Shown: one piece after another, positions 8,035 through 16,426 of the stretch | Position numbering within the stretch: the first letter of the stretch is position 1 | Layout: each line of letters opens with the position of its first letter | Assembly (NCBI GenBank): GCA_013152375.1 | Contig: JAADGM010000077.1 | Span: 1-52,379, forward strand | DNA length: 52,379 bases | Direction: 5' to 3' | Source: FCB group bacterium | GTDB lineage: Bacteria > Fidelibacterota > Marinisomatia > SCGC-AAA003-L08 > JACNLC01 | Made by a program: the position numbers and the translations under genes | Notes under the pieces: generated by a model | What the model was told of the DNA's origin: nothing | The model's input: only the letters and a program-made list of their open reading frames with translations | Databases searched by the model: none

Positions 8035-8565
8035 TCAATCCTCATTTATTGAATATTTTTTTGTCAGATGTGTCTGCAGTGCCAGGATACATGAACGATA
8101 TGGATTGTCCTCAGGGACAGCGTTTACGATCTTTCCCAGAGCCGGGTTAATATAGGTTTGGGTGAATGAAACCGCATTATCGGGACTGAGGTTCTCAAGC
8201 ACCAGCAGACAATGGCTGAGATGGTCGGGCAGTTCTGATGTTTCGGGAATACCGAAATTTCTGAGATACTGTCTCATTGTTACCAGAAATTCCCCCCTTT
8301 TATAAGTTTCACCGTAGAGGTGCCAGCCCAGTTCCAGGCAGCAGTCGGGGTTCAGATCAAAAGTATAGGTAAAGGCTTCCTCGAGTCCTGCCAAATTCAA
8401 CCCGGCGACGGCCTCTTTGAAACGAGCCAGCATACCGGAAACCTCCGGTGACAATCCCGCTGACTCTGCGAGAGAACCGACGGCTTCCTGATACTCAGTT
8501 GTCGGATAGGAAAAGACGGTGGCGAACAGCCGATAACAGGACTGCGCAGTCCGGGTCATTTCCAT
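8035..8565 (-). CDS. narJ: Nitrate reductase assembly chaperone (delta subunit)
   Basis: A 176-residue, mostly helical protein of the NarJ/TorD redox-chaperone family. It inserts the molybdenum cofactor into NarG and holds NarGH until it docks on NarI. Recognisable features are YRLFATVFSYPTTEY near the N-terminus, the acidic centre LEEAFTYTFDLNPDCCLELGWHLYGE.YKRGEFL (the most conserved NarJ block) and the ELPDHLSHCLLVL segment. Sequence conservation in this family is low outside the central block. It starts 4 bases after narH with a GAGAGGA ribosome site and sits in the standard position between narH and narI. Confidence 0.9.
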   Translation of the reverse strand: MEMTRTAQSCYRLFATVFSYPTTEYQEAVGSLAESAGLSPEVSGMLARFKEAVAGLNLAGLEEAFTYTFDLNPDCCLELGWHLYGETYKRGEFLVTMRQYLRNFGIPETSELPDHLSHCLLVLENLSPDNAVSFTQTYINPALGKIVNAVPEDNPYRSCILALQTHLTKKYSINED

Positions 8566-8569
8566 GGGA

Positions 8570-10060
8570 TTACAGTCCTCTCACTGGTTTTTCACGAAAA
8601 CCAAACCCGGCATGCTGCTTGTACTCAAGCGGATCGTTCAGCATTTCGATAGCTTCTTCCCGGTGTGCCGGTGGTATGACGAAGCGGTCCTCGAGGGTGG
8701 CAATGGACGTAAGATGATAGATTTTTTCGGCTTCTTCCACTGTGCAGTCGGCCGATTTGAGCATCCCGGCCGCTTTTTCCAGGGAGATATCACCCACTGT
8801 CTTTGCCCGGCGCCAGGTCCGGACAGCCATTTCTTTTTTCAGAACATATCTCATTTTCTCACTGTCGCCGGCTGAGAAAAGGCTGCTTAAAAATTCAATG
8901 GGTACCCGTGCCTGGTCAAAATCAGGGAAAATTCCGTCGGCCATATTTTTTCTGGCTTCACCGTCCATAGAGGAGATTACCGGGAGCATCGGGGGAACAT
9001 AAAACAGCATGGGGAAGGTCCGGTATTCGATATGGGGCGGCAGGGCTAATTTCCAGACTTTAACGAATTTATAGACGGGGGATTCCTGTGCAGCCTGGAT
9101 TGTGTGTTCATGGACACCGTTTTCTGCAGCCAGCCGGATAATTTCAGGATCGAACGGGTCGAGGATCATGTCCCGCTGGGCATCAACCAGTTCGCGGTCC
9201 GTTTTCCCCGCCATGGTCTCAATTTTGTCTGCGTCATACAGAAGAACTCCCAGATAGCGGATCCTGCCGACGCAGGAATGAAAGCAGGCCGGTGCCTGAC
9301 CGGTTTCGATGCGGGGGAAACATAAAATACATTTCTCCGATTTTCCGGTGGTCCAGTTGTAATAGGTTTTTTTGTACGGGCAGGCAGCCACGCAAGATCG
9401 CCATCCCCGACACCGGTTCTGATCGATCAGTACGATTCCATCTTCACCCCGTTTGTACAATGCCCCCGAGGGACAGGAGGCCACACAGGCAGGATTAAGA
9501 CAATGGTTACAGATACGCGGGAAATAAAATAAGACCAGCCTCTCAATGGCAAACAACTGCTGTTTCTGTTCTTCGGTCAGGGCGCTGAGGTTTGGATCAT
9601 TTTGTGCATAGAGAGGTGAGCCGCCTAAATCATCGTCCCAGTTGGGGCCGGCTTCAATATCGATATATTTGCCTGTGACCATCGATTTGGGCAGAGCCGT
9701 GGGCTGGTCATCTCCCTGGGGTGCGTTGAACAGATTCTGGTAATCATAAGTCCAGGGTTCGTAATAATCGTCCATGGTGGGTAAGCTGGGATTATGAAAA
9801 ATATTTGCCACAATTCGAGCCTTACCGGTTGATTTAAGCCGGAGCTTGTTGCCGTCTTTTTCCCAGCCTCCGCGGTACTTTTCCTGGTCTTCCCATTTTG
9901 TCGGAAAGCCCGTCCCTGGTTTTGTTTCGACATTATTCCACCACATATACTCGGTGCCTTTACGGTCTGTCCAGATATTCTTGCAGGCGATGCTGCAGGT
10001 GTGGCAACCGATACATTTATCGAGATGAAAGACCATTGAAATCTGACTGCGAATGTTCAT
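8570..10060 (-). CDS. narH: Respiratory nitrate reductase beta subunit (Fe-S electron transfer)
   Basis: A 496-residue Fe-S protein carrying electrons from NarI hemes to NarG. Four cysteine groups are visible: CIGCHTCSIAC at residue 16, CNHCLNPACVASC, CRGWRSCVAAC and KCILCFPR..GQAPACFHSC. The Trp in CRGWRSC replaces a cysteine, which is the NarH hallmark that makes one centre a [3Fe-4S] cluster. The ORF track begins 42 residues upstream inside narG; the correct start is the ATG at 10060, preceded by AAGGA and giving MNIRSQISMVFHLDK, the usual NarH N-terminus. It lies 19 bases after narG. Confidence 0.95.
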   Translation of the reverse strand: MNIRSQISMVFHLDKCIGCHTCSIACKNIWTDRKGTEYMWWNNVETKPGTGFPTKWEDQEKYRGGWEKDGNKLRLKSTGKARIVANIFHNPSLPTMDDYYEPWTYDYQNLFNAPQGDDQPTALPKSMVTGKYIDIEAGPNWDDDLGGSPLYAQNDPNLSALTEEQKQQLFAIERLVLFYFPRICNHCLNPACVASCPSGALYKRGEDGIVLIDQNRCRGWRSCVAACPYKKTYYNWTTGKSEKCILCFPRIETGQAPACFHSCVGRIRYLGVLLYDADKIETMAGKTDRELVDAQRDMILDPFDPEIIRLAAENGVHEHTIQAAQESPVYKFVKVWKLALPPHIEYRTFPMLFYVPPMLPVISSMDGEARKNMADGIFPDFDQARVPIEFLSSLFSAGDSEKMRYVLKKEMAVRTWRRAKTVGDISLEKAAGMLKSADCTVEEAEKIYHLTSIATLEDRFVIPPAHREEAIEMLNDPLEYKQHAGFGFREKPVRGL

Positions 10061-10079
10061 AATTATTTTCCTTATCTGT

Positions 10080-13000
10080 TTACCACTTGAGTTCCGGGAG
10101 CTTACGGACCAAAATATGGGTATCGCGGTTATTCCCCACGGGTCCCCAGTAATTGAAATGATATGTGAACTGACCATAACCACCAACCATCAGATTGGGT
10201 TTCAGCCGCGTACGCGTGAGGCTGTTATGTCCGCCGCCACGGCGATTCCCGCGCATGGGAGATTTCGGTACTGACAATGTCCGCTCCGGAGAGTGATATT
10301 GAATGCAGATACCGGTGGGTATCCTTGCGCTGACACAGGCGCGGGTCACAACTACCCCATTGTCATTATAGACTTCGACCCAATCGTTATCATTGATCCC
10401 GATATCTTTAGCGTCTTTATCGTTCATCCACAGGGGTTCCACACCTCTGGAAAGTGTTGACATTCTGTGGTTGTCTCCGTAGGTGGAGTGAATATGCCAT
10501 TTCCCATGTGGCGTAAGGTAATTCAGCATTTTGGTTTGAGTCTCCTCCTTGCTGAAATGGATGTCCGAATACTGCTTTACGGTGGGTTTTGGTTTATACG
10601 TGGGTACATGTTCACCGAATTCAATATATCCCGGATGATCCAGGTAAAAATGCTGCCTGCCGGTGAGCGTTCTCCAGGGAACCAGTTTTTCTTTGTTATA
10701 TGTGAAGGGAGCGTAAGCCCTTCCGTCGGTGACGAGTCCTGACCACATGGGACTGTTCACAAATCGGCGGGGCTGGGCGATAATATCCTCGAAAGATACG
10801 CGGAAGTCGCGGCTTTTTTCAACCAGATCAGCCAGAGGAAGCCCTACGCGTTTCTCCATGTTCTTATAGGATCGGTATGACAACTCACCGTTTGTTACCG
10901 TGGCCAGGTGCAGAATAAGATTGCATACGTGTTTATCCTTGAACAAAGAGGGGTACTTCTCACCTTCCCATTCAACCGTTGGGTCGGTTTCCAGCATTTT
11001 ATCGTAAAAATCATCGATTTGATAACCGGTGCCATGAGCGCCAATACCGTTGTCCCGTGCCTTTCTTCCGAAGGATATGTACTGGTGATAGAGATTGCGG
11101 TAATCCCGTTGGACGATTTTCAAACCGGGCATCGTTTTTCCCGGCAGCGCTTCAATCTCTCCTGTAATCCAGTCTTTGATCTCAGTCTGCGCAATCTCCG
11201 CCGGCGTATCATGGGGTAGAGCTGCGGCGATCACATCGGTAACCTTATCCGGGAAATGGGCTTCGGCCAGCTCGGAAAACCGCTTGGAAATTGCTTTAAA
11301 AATATCCCAGTCGCTTTTGGTCTCCCAGACCGGCGGCACCGCTTCCGAGAGCGGATGGATAAAACTGTGCATATCCGTTGAATTCAGATCATTTTTCTCA
11401 TACCAGGTAGCGGCCGGCAAAACAATATCGGAGTACAGGGCCGATGTATCCATGCGGAAATTCAGATCAACCACCAGGTCCATCTTCCCCTGCGGGACTT
11501 TATCATGCCAGGTGACTTCTTTTACGGAGTCCTTTGCAAAGTTGCTGTCCCCGATGTGATTTTTATGCGTCCCGAGATAGTGATCCAGAAAGTATTCATG
11601 ACCTTTGGCGCTGGACATGAGGGCATTTCCCCGCCAGATGTACCAGATCCTGGGCCAGTTTTCGGCGGCATCAGGGTCCTCCACCGAAAATTTCAATTCC
11701 CGTTTTTTCAGTTGGTCCACAATGTATTTTTTAATATCTTTTTCGTCCGATGAGCCGGTAGCTTTAATGGCTTCTTTGACCAGATCCAGCGGATTTTTAT
11801 TGAACTGTGGATAAAAGGGCAGCCAGCCGTTCCGGACGGCTTTGATCTGCGTATCCACGGCATGACCCCGGGCAAAACAATTTTTGTCCTTATTTTTCGG
11901 TACTGAATGATATTGGGTAAATTCTTTTTCATAACGCCACTGGTCAGTGTGGATATAATGCCAGCTGGGGGCATTCTGCAGGCGCTGACCATCGAACCAG
12001 TCTTTACCCAGAGCAACGGCTCCCCATGATTCCCCGGGAGCCAGTTTTTCCTGTCCCACATAATGTGCCAGCCCGCCGCCGTTAACACCCACACATCCGC
12101 ACAGCATTAAAGCATGGATACCCGCACGATACATGAGATTTCCATGATACCAGTGATTGATCCCTGCACCGATAATGATCGTGCACTTACCGTTAGTCAG
12201 TTCGGCGGTCGTACCCCACTCGCGGGCGAATTTAATCAGATTATCTTTGGACAGTCCGGTATATTTTTCAGACCATGCCGGTGTATAGGGCAGGTCCGGG
12301 TCTTCGTAATCAACGGGGTAGTCGCCGTCCAGTCCGCGATTTACGCCATACTGCGCCATCATGATGTCATATACGGTGGTTACCAGTACCGTTTCACCCG
12401 AATCCGTCTTGAGCGCTTTGACCGGGACTCCCCGGGTGCGCGTAGTATCATTTCCGAAATCATCAAACTTCACTTGTGCAACCGAATCGTGCTGATCCAG
12501 AAAAGTCAGGGTTGGGTCAATGGGTGAATCGTCCACACTGTCCTTCAGCTCCAGGTTCCACTTGCCCTGATTGGTATCCCAGCGGTGCCCCACGGTTCCT
12601 TTCGGCATTTTCGGTGAGGAAGTAGTTGAATCCCACATGAGAAATTTCCAATCGCCATTATTTTCGGCTTTATATGAAGTCAACCGGTTGGCGCGAAGTA
12701 ATTGGCCCGGTGTGTAAATTCCGTCGGTTTCGCTGATTTCCACCAGCATGGGCAAATCTGTAAATTGTTTTGAATAGTTGATAAAATAGGGAGTTTTCTT
12801 TTCATGGTGGAATTCTGTCAGCAAGACATGGTTGACGGCCATCCACCAGGCGCCATCCTGACCGGCGTTGATGGACATCCACTCATCGGCATATTTGGCC
12901 ACCTGGTTGAAATCCGGTGAAAAAACCACCATTTTGGTTCCGTTATGGCGGGATTCAGCGGCAAAGTGACAGTCCGGTGTGCGGGTCATGTTCAGATTAG

Positions 13001-13730
13001 AACCCATCACCGCCAGCATTTTGGCATTATACCAGTCGGCGGATTCATTTACATCCGTTTGTTCGCCCCAGGTTTCGGGAGAAGCGTTCGGAAGGTCGCA
13101 ATACCAGTCGTAAAAAGACAGAGAGACGCCGCCCATGAGCTGCAGCATCCGCGAACCGGCAGCATAGCTGACCATGGACATGGCCGGGATCGGTGAAAAA
13201 CCGGTGATTCTGTCTGGACCATATTTCCGGATCGTGTAAATATTCGCAGCGGCAATAAGGTCCAACACGGTATCCCAGTTGGTACGGCGAAAACCACCCT
13301 TACCCCTGGCAACCTGCCACTGCTTCCGCTTGACCGGGTCTTCCACCATAGACTTCCAGGCTTCAACCGGGTCTTCGTACAATGCTCTGGCATTTGACCA
13401 TAGATCAAGTAAAATTCCGCGAATATAAGGATATTTCACCCGTAACGGGCTGTACAGATACCAGGAATAGGATATCCCCCGCTGACATCCCCTGGGTTCA
13501 TAGGCCGGGAGCGAACTTTCGAGTTTAGGATAGTCCAGACCCTGCATTTCCCAGGTGACGATACCGTCTTTCACATGGATATTCCAGGTGCAGCTCCCCG
13601 TGCAGTTTACTCCGTGAGTACTTCGGACAATCTTATCGTACTGCCAACGGTTTCGGTAGAATTCCTCCCATTGTCTTTGATGGGGGACCACATCGTCCCT
13701 GATCCAGCCGTTTTTTGATTTTTCAGTCAT
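10080..13730 (-). CDS. narG: Respiratory nitrate reductase alpha subunit (Mo-bisMGD catalytic)
   Basis: A 1216-residue molybdoenzyme that reduces nitrate to nitrite. Near the N-terminus [11 protein letters not shown] followed by PRGCQRG gives the His-Cys3 pattern (H39, C43, C47, C82) that binds the FS0 cluster. The [19 protein letters not shown] block near residue 210 is the segment that supplies the aspartate ligand to molybdenum in E. coli NarG. Later blocks ([65 protein letters not shown]) are also typical. The N-terminus lacks a twin-arginine signal, so the active site should face the cytoplasm, unlike the exported archaeal-type NarG. Length is close to E. coli NarG. The gene starts 10 bases after the cytochrome c gene. 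Confidence 0.96.
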   Translation of the reverse strand: MTEKSKNGWIRDDVVPHQRQWEEFYRNRWQYDKIVRSTHGVNCTGSCTWNIHVKDGIVTWEMQGLDYPKLESSLPAYEPRGCQRGISYSWYLYSPLRVKYPYIRGILLDLWSNARALYEDPVEAWKSMVEDPVKRKQWQVARGKGGFRRTNWDTVLDLIAAANIYTIRKYGPDRITGFSPIPAMSMVSYAAGSRMLQLMGGVSLSFYDWYCDLPNASPETWGEQTDVNESADWYNAKMLAVMGSNLNMTRTPDCHFAAESRHNGTKMVVFSPDFNQVAKYADEWMSINAGQDGAWWMAVNHVLLTEFHHEKKTPYFINYSKQFTDLPMLVEISETDGIYTPGQLLRANRLTSYKAENNGDWKFLMWDSTTSSPKMPKGTVGHRWDTNQGKWNLELKDSVDDSPIDPTLTFLDQHDSVAQVKFDDFGNDTTRTRGVPVKALKTDSGETVLVTTVYDIMMAQYGVNRGLDGDYPVDYEDPDLPYTPAWSEKYTGLSKDNLIKFAREWGTTAELTNGKCTIIIGAGINHWYHGNLMYRAGIHALMLCGCVGVNGGGLAHYVGQEKLAPGESWGAVALGKDWFDGQRLQNAPSWHYIHTDQWRYEKEFTQYHSVPKNKDKNCFARGHAVDTQIKAVRNGWLPFYPQFNKNPLDLVKEAIKATGSSDEKDIKKYIVDQLKKRELKFSVEDPDAAENWPRIWYIWRGNALMSSAKGHEYFLDHYLGTHKNHIGDSNFAKDSVKEVTWHDKVPQGKMDLVVDLNFRMDTSALYSDIVLPAATWYEKNDLNSTDMHSFIHPLSEAVPPVWETKSDWDIFKAISKRFSELAEAHFPDKVTDVIAAALPHDTPAEIAQTEIKDWITGEIEALPGKTMPGLKIVQRDYRNLYHQYISFGRKARDNGIGAHGTGYQIDDFYDKMLETDPTVEWEGEKYPSLFKDKHVCNLILHLATVTNGELSYRSYKNMEKRVGLPLADLVEKSRDFRVSFEDIIAQPRRFVNSPMWSGLVTDGRAYAPFTYNKEKLVPWRTLTGRQHFYLDHPGYIEFGEHVPTYKPKPTVKQYSDIHFSKEETQTKMLNYLTPHGKWHIHSTYGDNHRMSTLSRGVEPLWMNDKDAKDIGINDNDWVEVYNDNGVVVTRACVSARIPTGICIQYHSPERTLSVPKSPMRGNRRGGGHNSLTRTRLKPNLMVGGYGQFTYHFNYWGPVGNNRDTHILVRKLPELKW

Positions 13731-13740
13731 GGGATTACCC

Positions 13741-14580
13741 TTATTTTGTGGATTTTATAAAATATTTACCAGCCGATACCATGGGTTTTCGCACCGCCAT
13801 AAACCGGCGGTTCCAAATGCCCCCGATGAGCACAAACAACAGCAGGGTCGCAAGTGCGCCGTAAAGTATGAAATTGGCTATTGAGGCCAGTGTGGGGGCA
13901 CTGGCAGTTTCGGCTTCATTTTTCAAAAAGGCAGTGAGTGAGATTATTTCAGTTTCAGTCAGTGGGCGTTTTGAAAAGATGGGATTCATTGTTGGGACCG
14001 GAGGTAATTTAAGCCAGTTGGTAAGCCCTCTCACCTCACCGAGTTTTTTATAGGCGCCTGTGAGATTGTGCCCAAGTTTGCCGCCGCCAAGTCCGAACAT
14101 ACTGTTAATATTATGACAGGAGACACAGGGAGCGGCGCCGTTTGCCAACTTCTTTTTCCCGAGGAATAGATTTTTACCGGCAATTATATCGTCGGTAGTA
14201 AAGGTAGGAGGTACGTAGGAATCAGCGACAGCAGCACCCGAAACCGATTGTGTTTTAATGTAATCCAGCAACTGTCCGGCAAGGGTCTCATTAATGCCGG
14301 GCGCCGGTGTCATCGCAGCACCATTGGCCTCTCTCAGCAGTTTTGCGGCATAGGCATCACCCGAGGCCAGGACCCCTGCGGGATCCATGATCCATTGAAC
14401 CAGCCAGGGCCGGTCTTTGCGTTCTTCAACTCCCTTCAGGTCAGGGCCAACGAGCCTGCCGCCACCGATTGTATGACAGACTTTACAATTCGCTTTAAAA
14501 TACTGACCCGGATCAGTTTGTGAGAAAACGACGGATATGCCCAAGGCGGCAAGACAAAATAACCCTATCTTTAAATTCAT
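13741..14580 (-). CDS. Membrane-anchored diheme cytochrome c of the nitrate operon (NarC-like)
   Basis: A 279-residue protein with an N-terminal signal peptide (about 1-20), two cytochrome c domains with CKVCH at residue 32 and CVSCH at residue 152, likely distal methionines (M90 in AAMTP and M198 in PTMNP), and a C-terminal membrane segment (about 233-254) followed by a basic tail. It would sit on the outer face of the cytoplasmic membrane. Thermus nitrate operons also start with a diheme cytochrome (narC) ahead of narGHJIK, where it serves the nitrate reductase. The same position here suggests electron transfer to or from NarI or a role in assembly. It could alternatively deliver electrons to the periplasmic HAO-like protein. 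A GAGGGG ribosome site precedes the ATG. It is the first gene of the nar operon. Confidence 0.8.
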   Translation of the reverse strand: MNLKIGLFCLAALGISVVFSQTDPGQYFKANCKVCHTIGGGRLVGPDLKGVEERKDRPWLVQWIMDPAGVLASGDAYAAKLLREANGAAMTPAPGINETLAGQLLDYIKTQSVSGAAVADSYVPPTFTTDDIIAGKNLFLGKKKLANGAAPCVSCHNINSMFGLGGGKLGHNLTGAYKKLGEVRGLTNWLKLPPVPTMNPIFSKRPLTETEIISLTAFLKNEAETASAPTLASIANFILYGALATLLLFVLIGGIWNRRFMAVRKPMVSAGKYFIKSTK

Positions 14581-14639
14581 GATGGGAACCCCTCAAAAAA
14601 TGTTAGCATGTAATTCGGTTCTTCATTACTTTGGCAGTG

Positions 14640-14654
14640 ACAACTATTGTGCCT
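14640..14654 (-). promoter_or_regulatory. Candidate sigma54 promoter for the nar operon
   Basis: On the - strand the sequence AGGCAC-AATAG-TTGT matches the -24/-12 pattern TGGCAC-N5-TTGC with correct spacing and two mismatches, about 60 bases before the first ATG of the nar operon. The last base (T instead of C in the -12 element) is at a normally well conserved position, so this is tentative. It is supported by the NtrC-type activator gene directly upstream. The rest of the 14581-14991 gap holds the palindrome at 14847 and no gene. Confidence 0.3.
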
Positions 14655-14846
14655 GAAGTTTGCACGGGGCTTCAAATTCTTTGAAAAATACAGATTACTT
14701 CAATAATAATATTTGGATAAATCTATCAAAGGCTATGGCTCCGGTGACTTCTTTAAATCCTGTAAGTCCACACCGGTGCATACCGGAAAATGCTGCATAT
14801 CCACTAGAATTTGAATATCCTGATATTTGATAAGGGGTTATACTGT

Positions 14847-14864
14847 TGCATACAAAGGTATGCA
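14847..14864. promoter_or_regulatory. Palindrome TGCATAC-AAAG-GTATGCA, candidate activator binding site
   Basis: A perfect inverted repeat with 7-base arms, about 200 bases upstream of the candidate sigma54 promoter, the distance at which NtrC-family activators commonly bind. An imperfect second copy starts 70 bases closer to the promoter, at 14777 (TGCATAC-CGGA-AAATGCT). The neighbouring two-component regulator is the obvious candidate to bind it; this is inference. Confidence 0.45.
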
Positions 14865-14991
14865 GAAGATTAAACCTGGCAGAAGAAAGTATTAAAGAAA
14901 CTCAAACCGGATACTTTTCATCTGCTCCGGGGAAAGTCTATCGACAGCTGTTTGGTCCTTTTAAACTTCTATCATGATACGGTGCAAGAGA

Positions 14992-16392
14992 CTACCTGAA
15001 ATCGATTTTTTTCATGATCCGCTGGAATGCGGCCCGTGTGAGTCCGCATAGTTCGGCAGCATGGGTGATATTCCCATTGGTTTTTTCCAGGGCATTGCGC
15101 AGATACCGCTTCTGGAAGGATGCGATCGCATCCTGCTTGCCTGCCTCATAGGAGGGGAAATCACTGAAGATTTCTTTAATGGAAAGAACGCCGGTACCTA
15201 TCCCCAGGTCAGAGGGCAGGATCTTCTCCCGGTTGCACATCACCAGCGCCCGCTGGATGGTGTTCTCAAGTTCTCTTACATTTCCCTTCCAGTCGTGGTT
15301 AATGAGTGATGTCATCGCAGACTGCGTCAGGCGGGGAGGTCTGGCCTCTGCACCGAATAATTCCGCCGTGAATCGGGTGATGAAATACTCGGATAGCGCC
15401 GGTATGCTGGCCTTGCGTTCATTCAGGGTTGGCAGTTTGATCTTAACAACCTGGATCCGATAGAGCAGGTCATCACGGAATTGACCCTCTGTAGCCAGGG
15501 ATGTCAGATCTTTATTTGAGGCTGTGATCAGCCGGAATTCCACTTTTCGATTTTCCTGCGTACCCAGCGGCCTGACGATTTTATCTTCCAGCACTCTCAG
15601 CAATTTGCTCTGGAAATTAGGTGACATTGAAGAAATTTCATCGAGGAAAATGGTCCCGCCGCCGGCTTGTTCAAAGATGCCTTTCGAGTCCGTATGTGCG
15701 CCGGTAAAGGCCCCCTTCCGGTAGCCAAAGAGTTCGGATTCAAGCAGCGTATCGGGAATTGCCGCGCAGTTGATGGCCAGAAACTGAGCCTGGCGGACAC
15801 TGCTTTTCTCGTGGATTGCCCGGGCTACAAGTTCTTTCCCGGTGCCGCTGGCGCCTTCAATTAACACGGGCACCGATGTGGGCGCAACCTGCTCAACACT
15901 TTGAAGCACCTTCAACATCAGTTGATCTTCGGCGATGATGATGGAATGCCCCCGGAATTTCTTTGACCGCTCGGCAGCATAATTACGTGAGAGGATCTGA
16001 TAACCCGCTCTTTCCACAAACCGCAGGATCTCCTGATTGTCAAACGGTTTTGTGATGTAGTGAGCGGCACCGTTCTGAAGGCAGTGCACGGCCATTTCGA
16101 TCGTACCAAATCCGGTGATCATAATAACCTCAACGCCGGACTGATGATGGGTAATCCAGTCCAGCAATTCTATCCCGGACATTCCCGTCATTTTAATGTC
16201 TGTAAAAACGATGTGATAAGAGTCCTGCTCTAAAAGTGATACCGCTTCTTCACCACTGGCTGCAATATCGACAGAGCAGTGCAGGGTGGATATCAGTTTT
16301 TGGAGTCCCCGGCGGACATCGGCCTGATCATCTACGACCAGAACCCGCAATGCTTCCAGACTTATTTTTAGCTGTGTTGGCCTGTTTTTCAT
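14992..16392 (-). CDS. NtrC-family sigma54-dependent response regulator
   Basis: A 466-residue regulator with three parts: a receiver domain (VLVVDDQ near residue 17, phosphorylated Asp in FTDIKMTG near residue 65, lysine in YITKPF), a central AAA+ ATPase with Walker A GASGTGKE (about 180), the sigma54-contact loop GAFTGA (about 227) and Walker B TIFLDEI, and a C-terminal Fis-type helix-turn-helix (NITHAAELCGLTRAAFQRI). It should activate sigma54 RNA polymerase when phosphorylated by the kinase encoded just upstream. The track start is a TTG at 16404; I prefer the ATG at 16392, which follows CAGGAG, though the spacing is short. Its position directly upstream of the nar operon, on the same strand, suggests it controls nitrate respiration. 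Confidence 0.9.
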   Translation of the reverse strand: MKNRPTQLKISLEALRVLVVDDQADVRRGLQKLISTLHCSVDIAASGEEAVSLLEQDSYHIVFTDIKMTGMSGIELLDWITHHQSGVEVIMITGFGTIEMAVHCLQNGAAHYITKPFDNQEILRFVERAGYQILSRNYAAERSKKFRGHSIIIAEDQLMLKVLQSVEQVAPTSVPVLIEGASGTGKELVARAIHEKSSVRQAQFLAINCAAIPDTLLESELFGYRKGAFTGAHTDSKGIFEQAGGGTIFLDEISSMSPNFQSKLLRVLEDKIVRPLGTQENRKVEFRLITASNKDLTSLATEGQFRDDLLYRIQVVKIKLPTLNERKASIPALSEYFITRFTAELFGAEARPPRLTQSAMTSLINHDWKGNVRELENTIQRALVMCNREKILPSDLGIGTGVLSIKEIFSDFPSYEAGKQDAIASFQKRYLRNALEKTNGNITHAAELCGLTRAAFQRIMKKIDFR

Positions 16393-16426
16393 AATCTCCT
16401 GCAATCGGGTTTTGTAATAAGTAGAA

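Noticed and set aside
14861-14877. A second sigma54-like element (GG then GC) on the - strand in the narC promoter region
   Set aside because: The spacing between GG and GC is 11 rather than 10 bases, so it does not fit.
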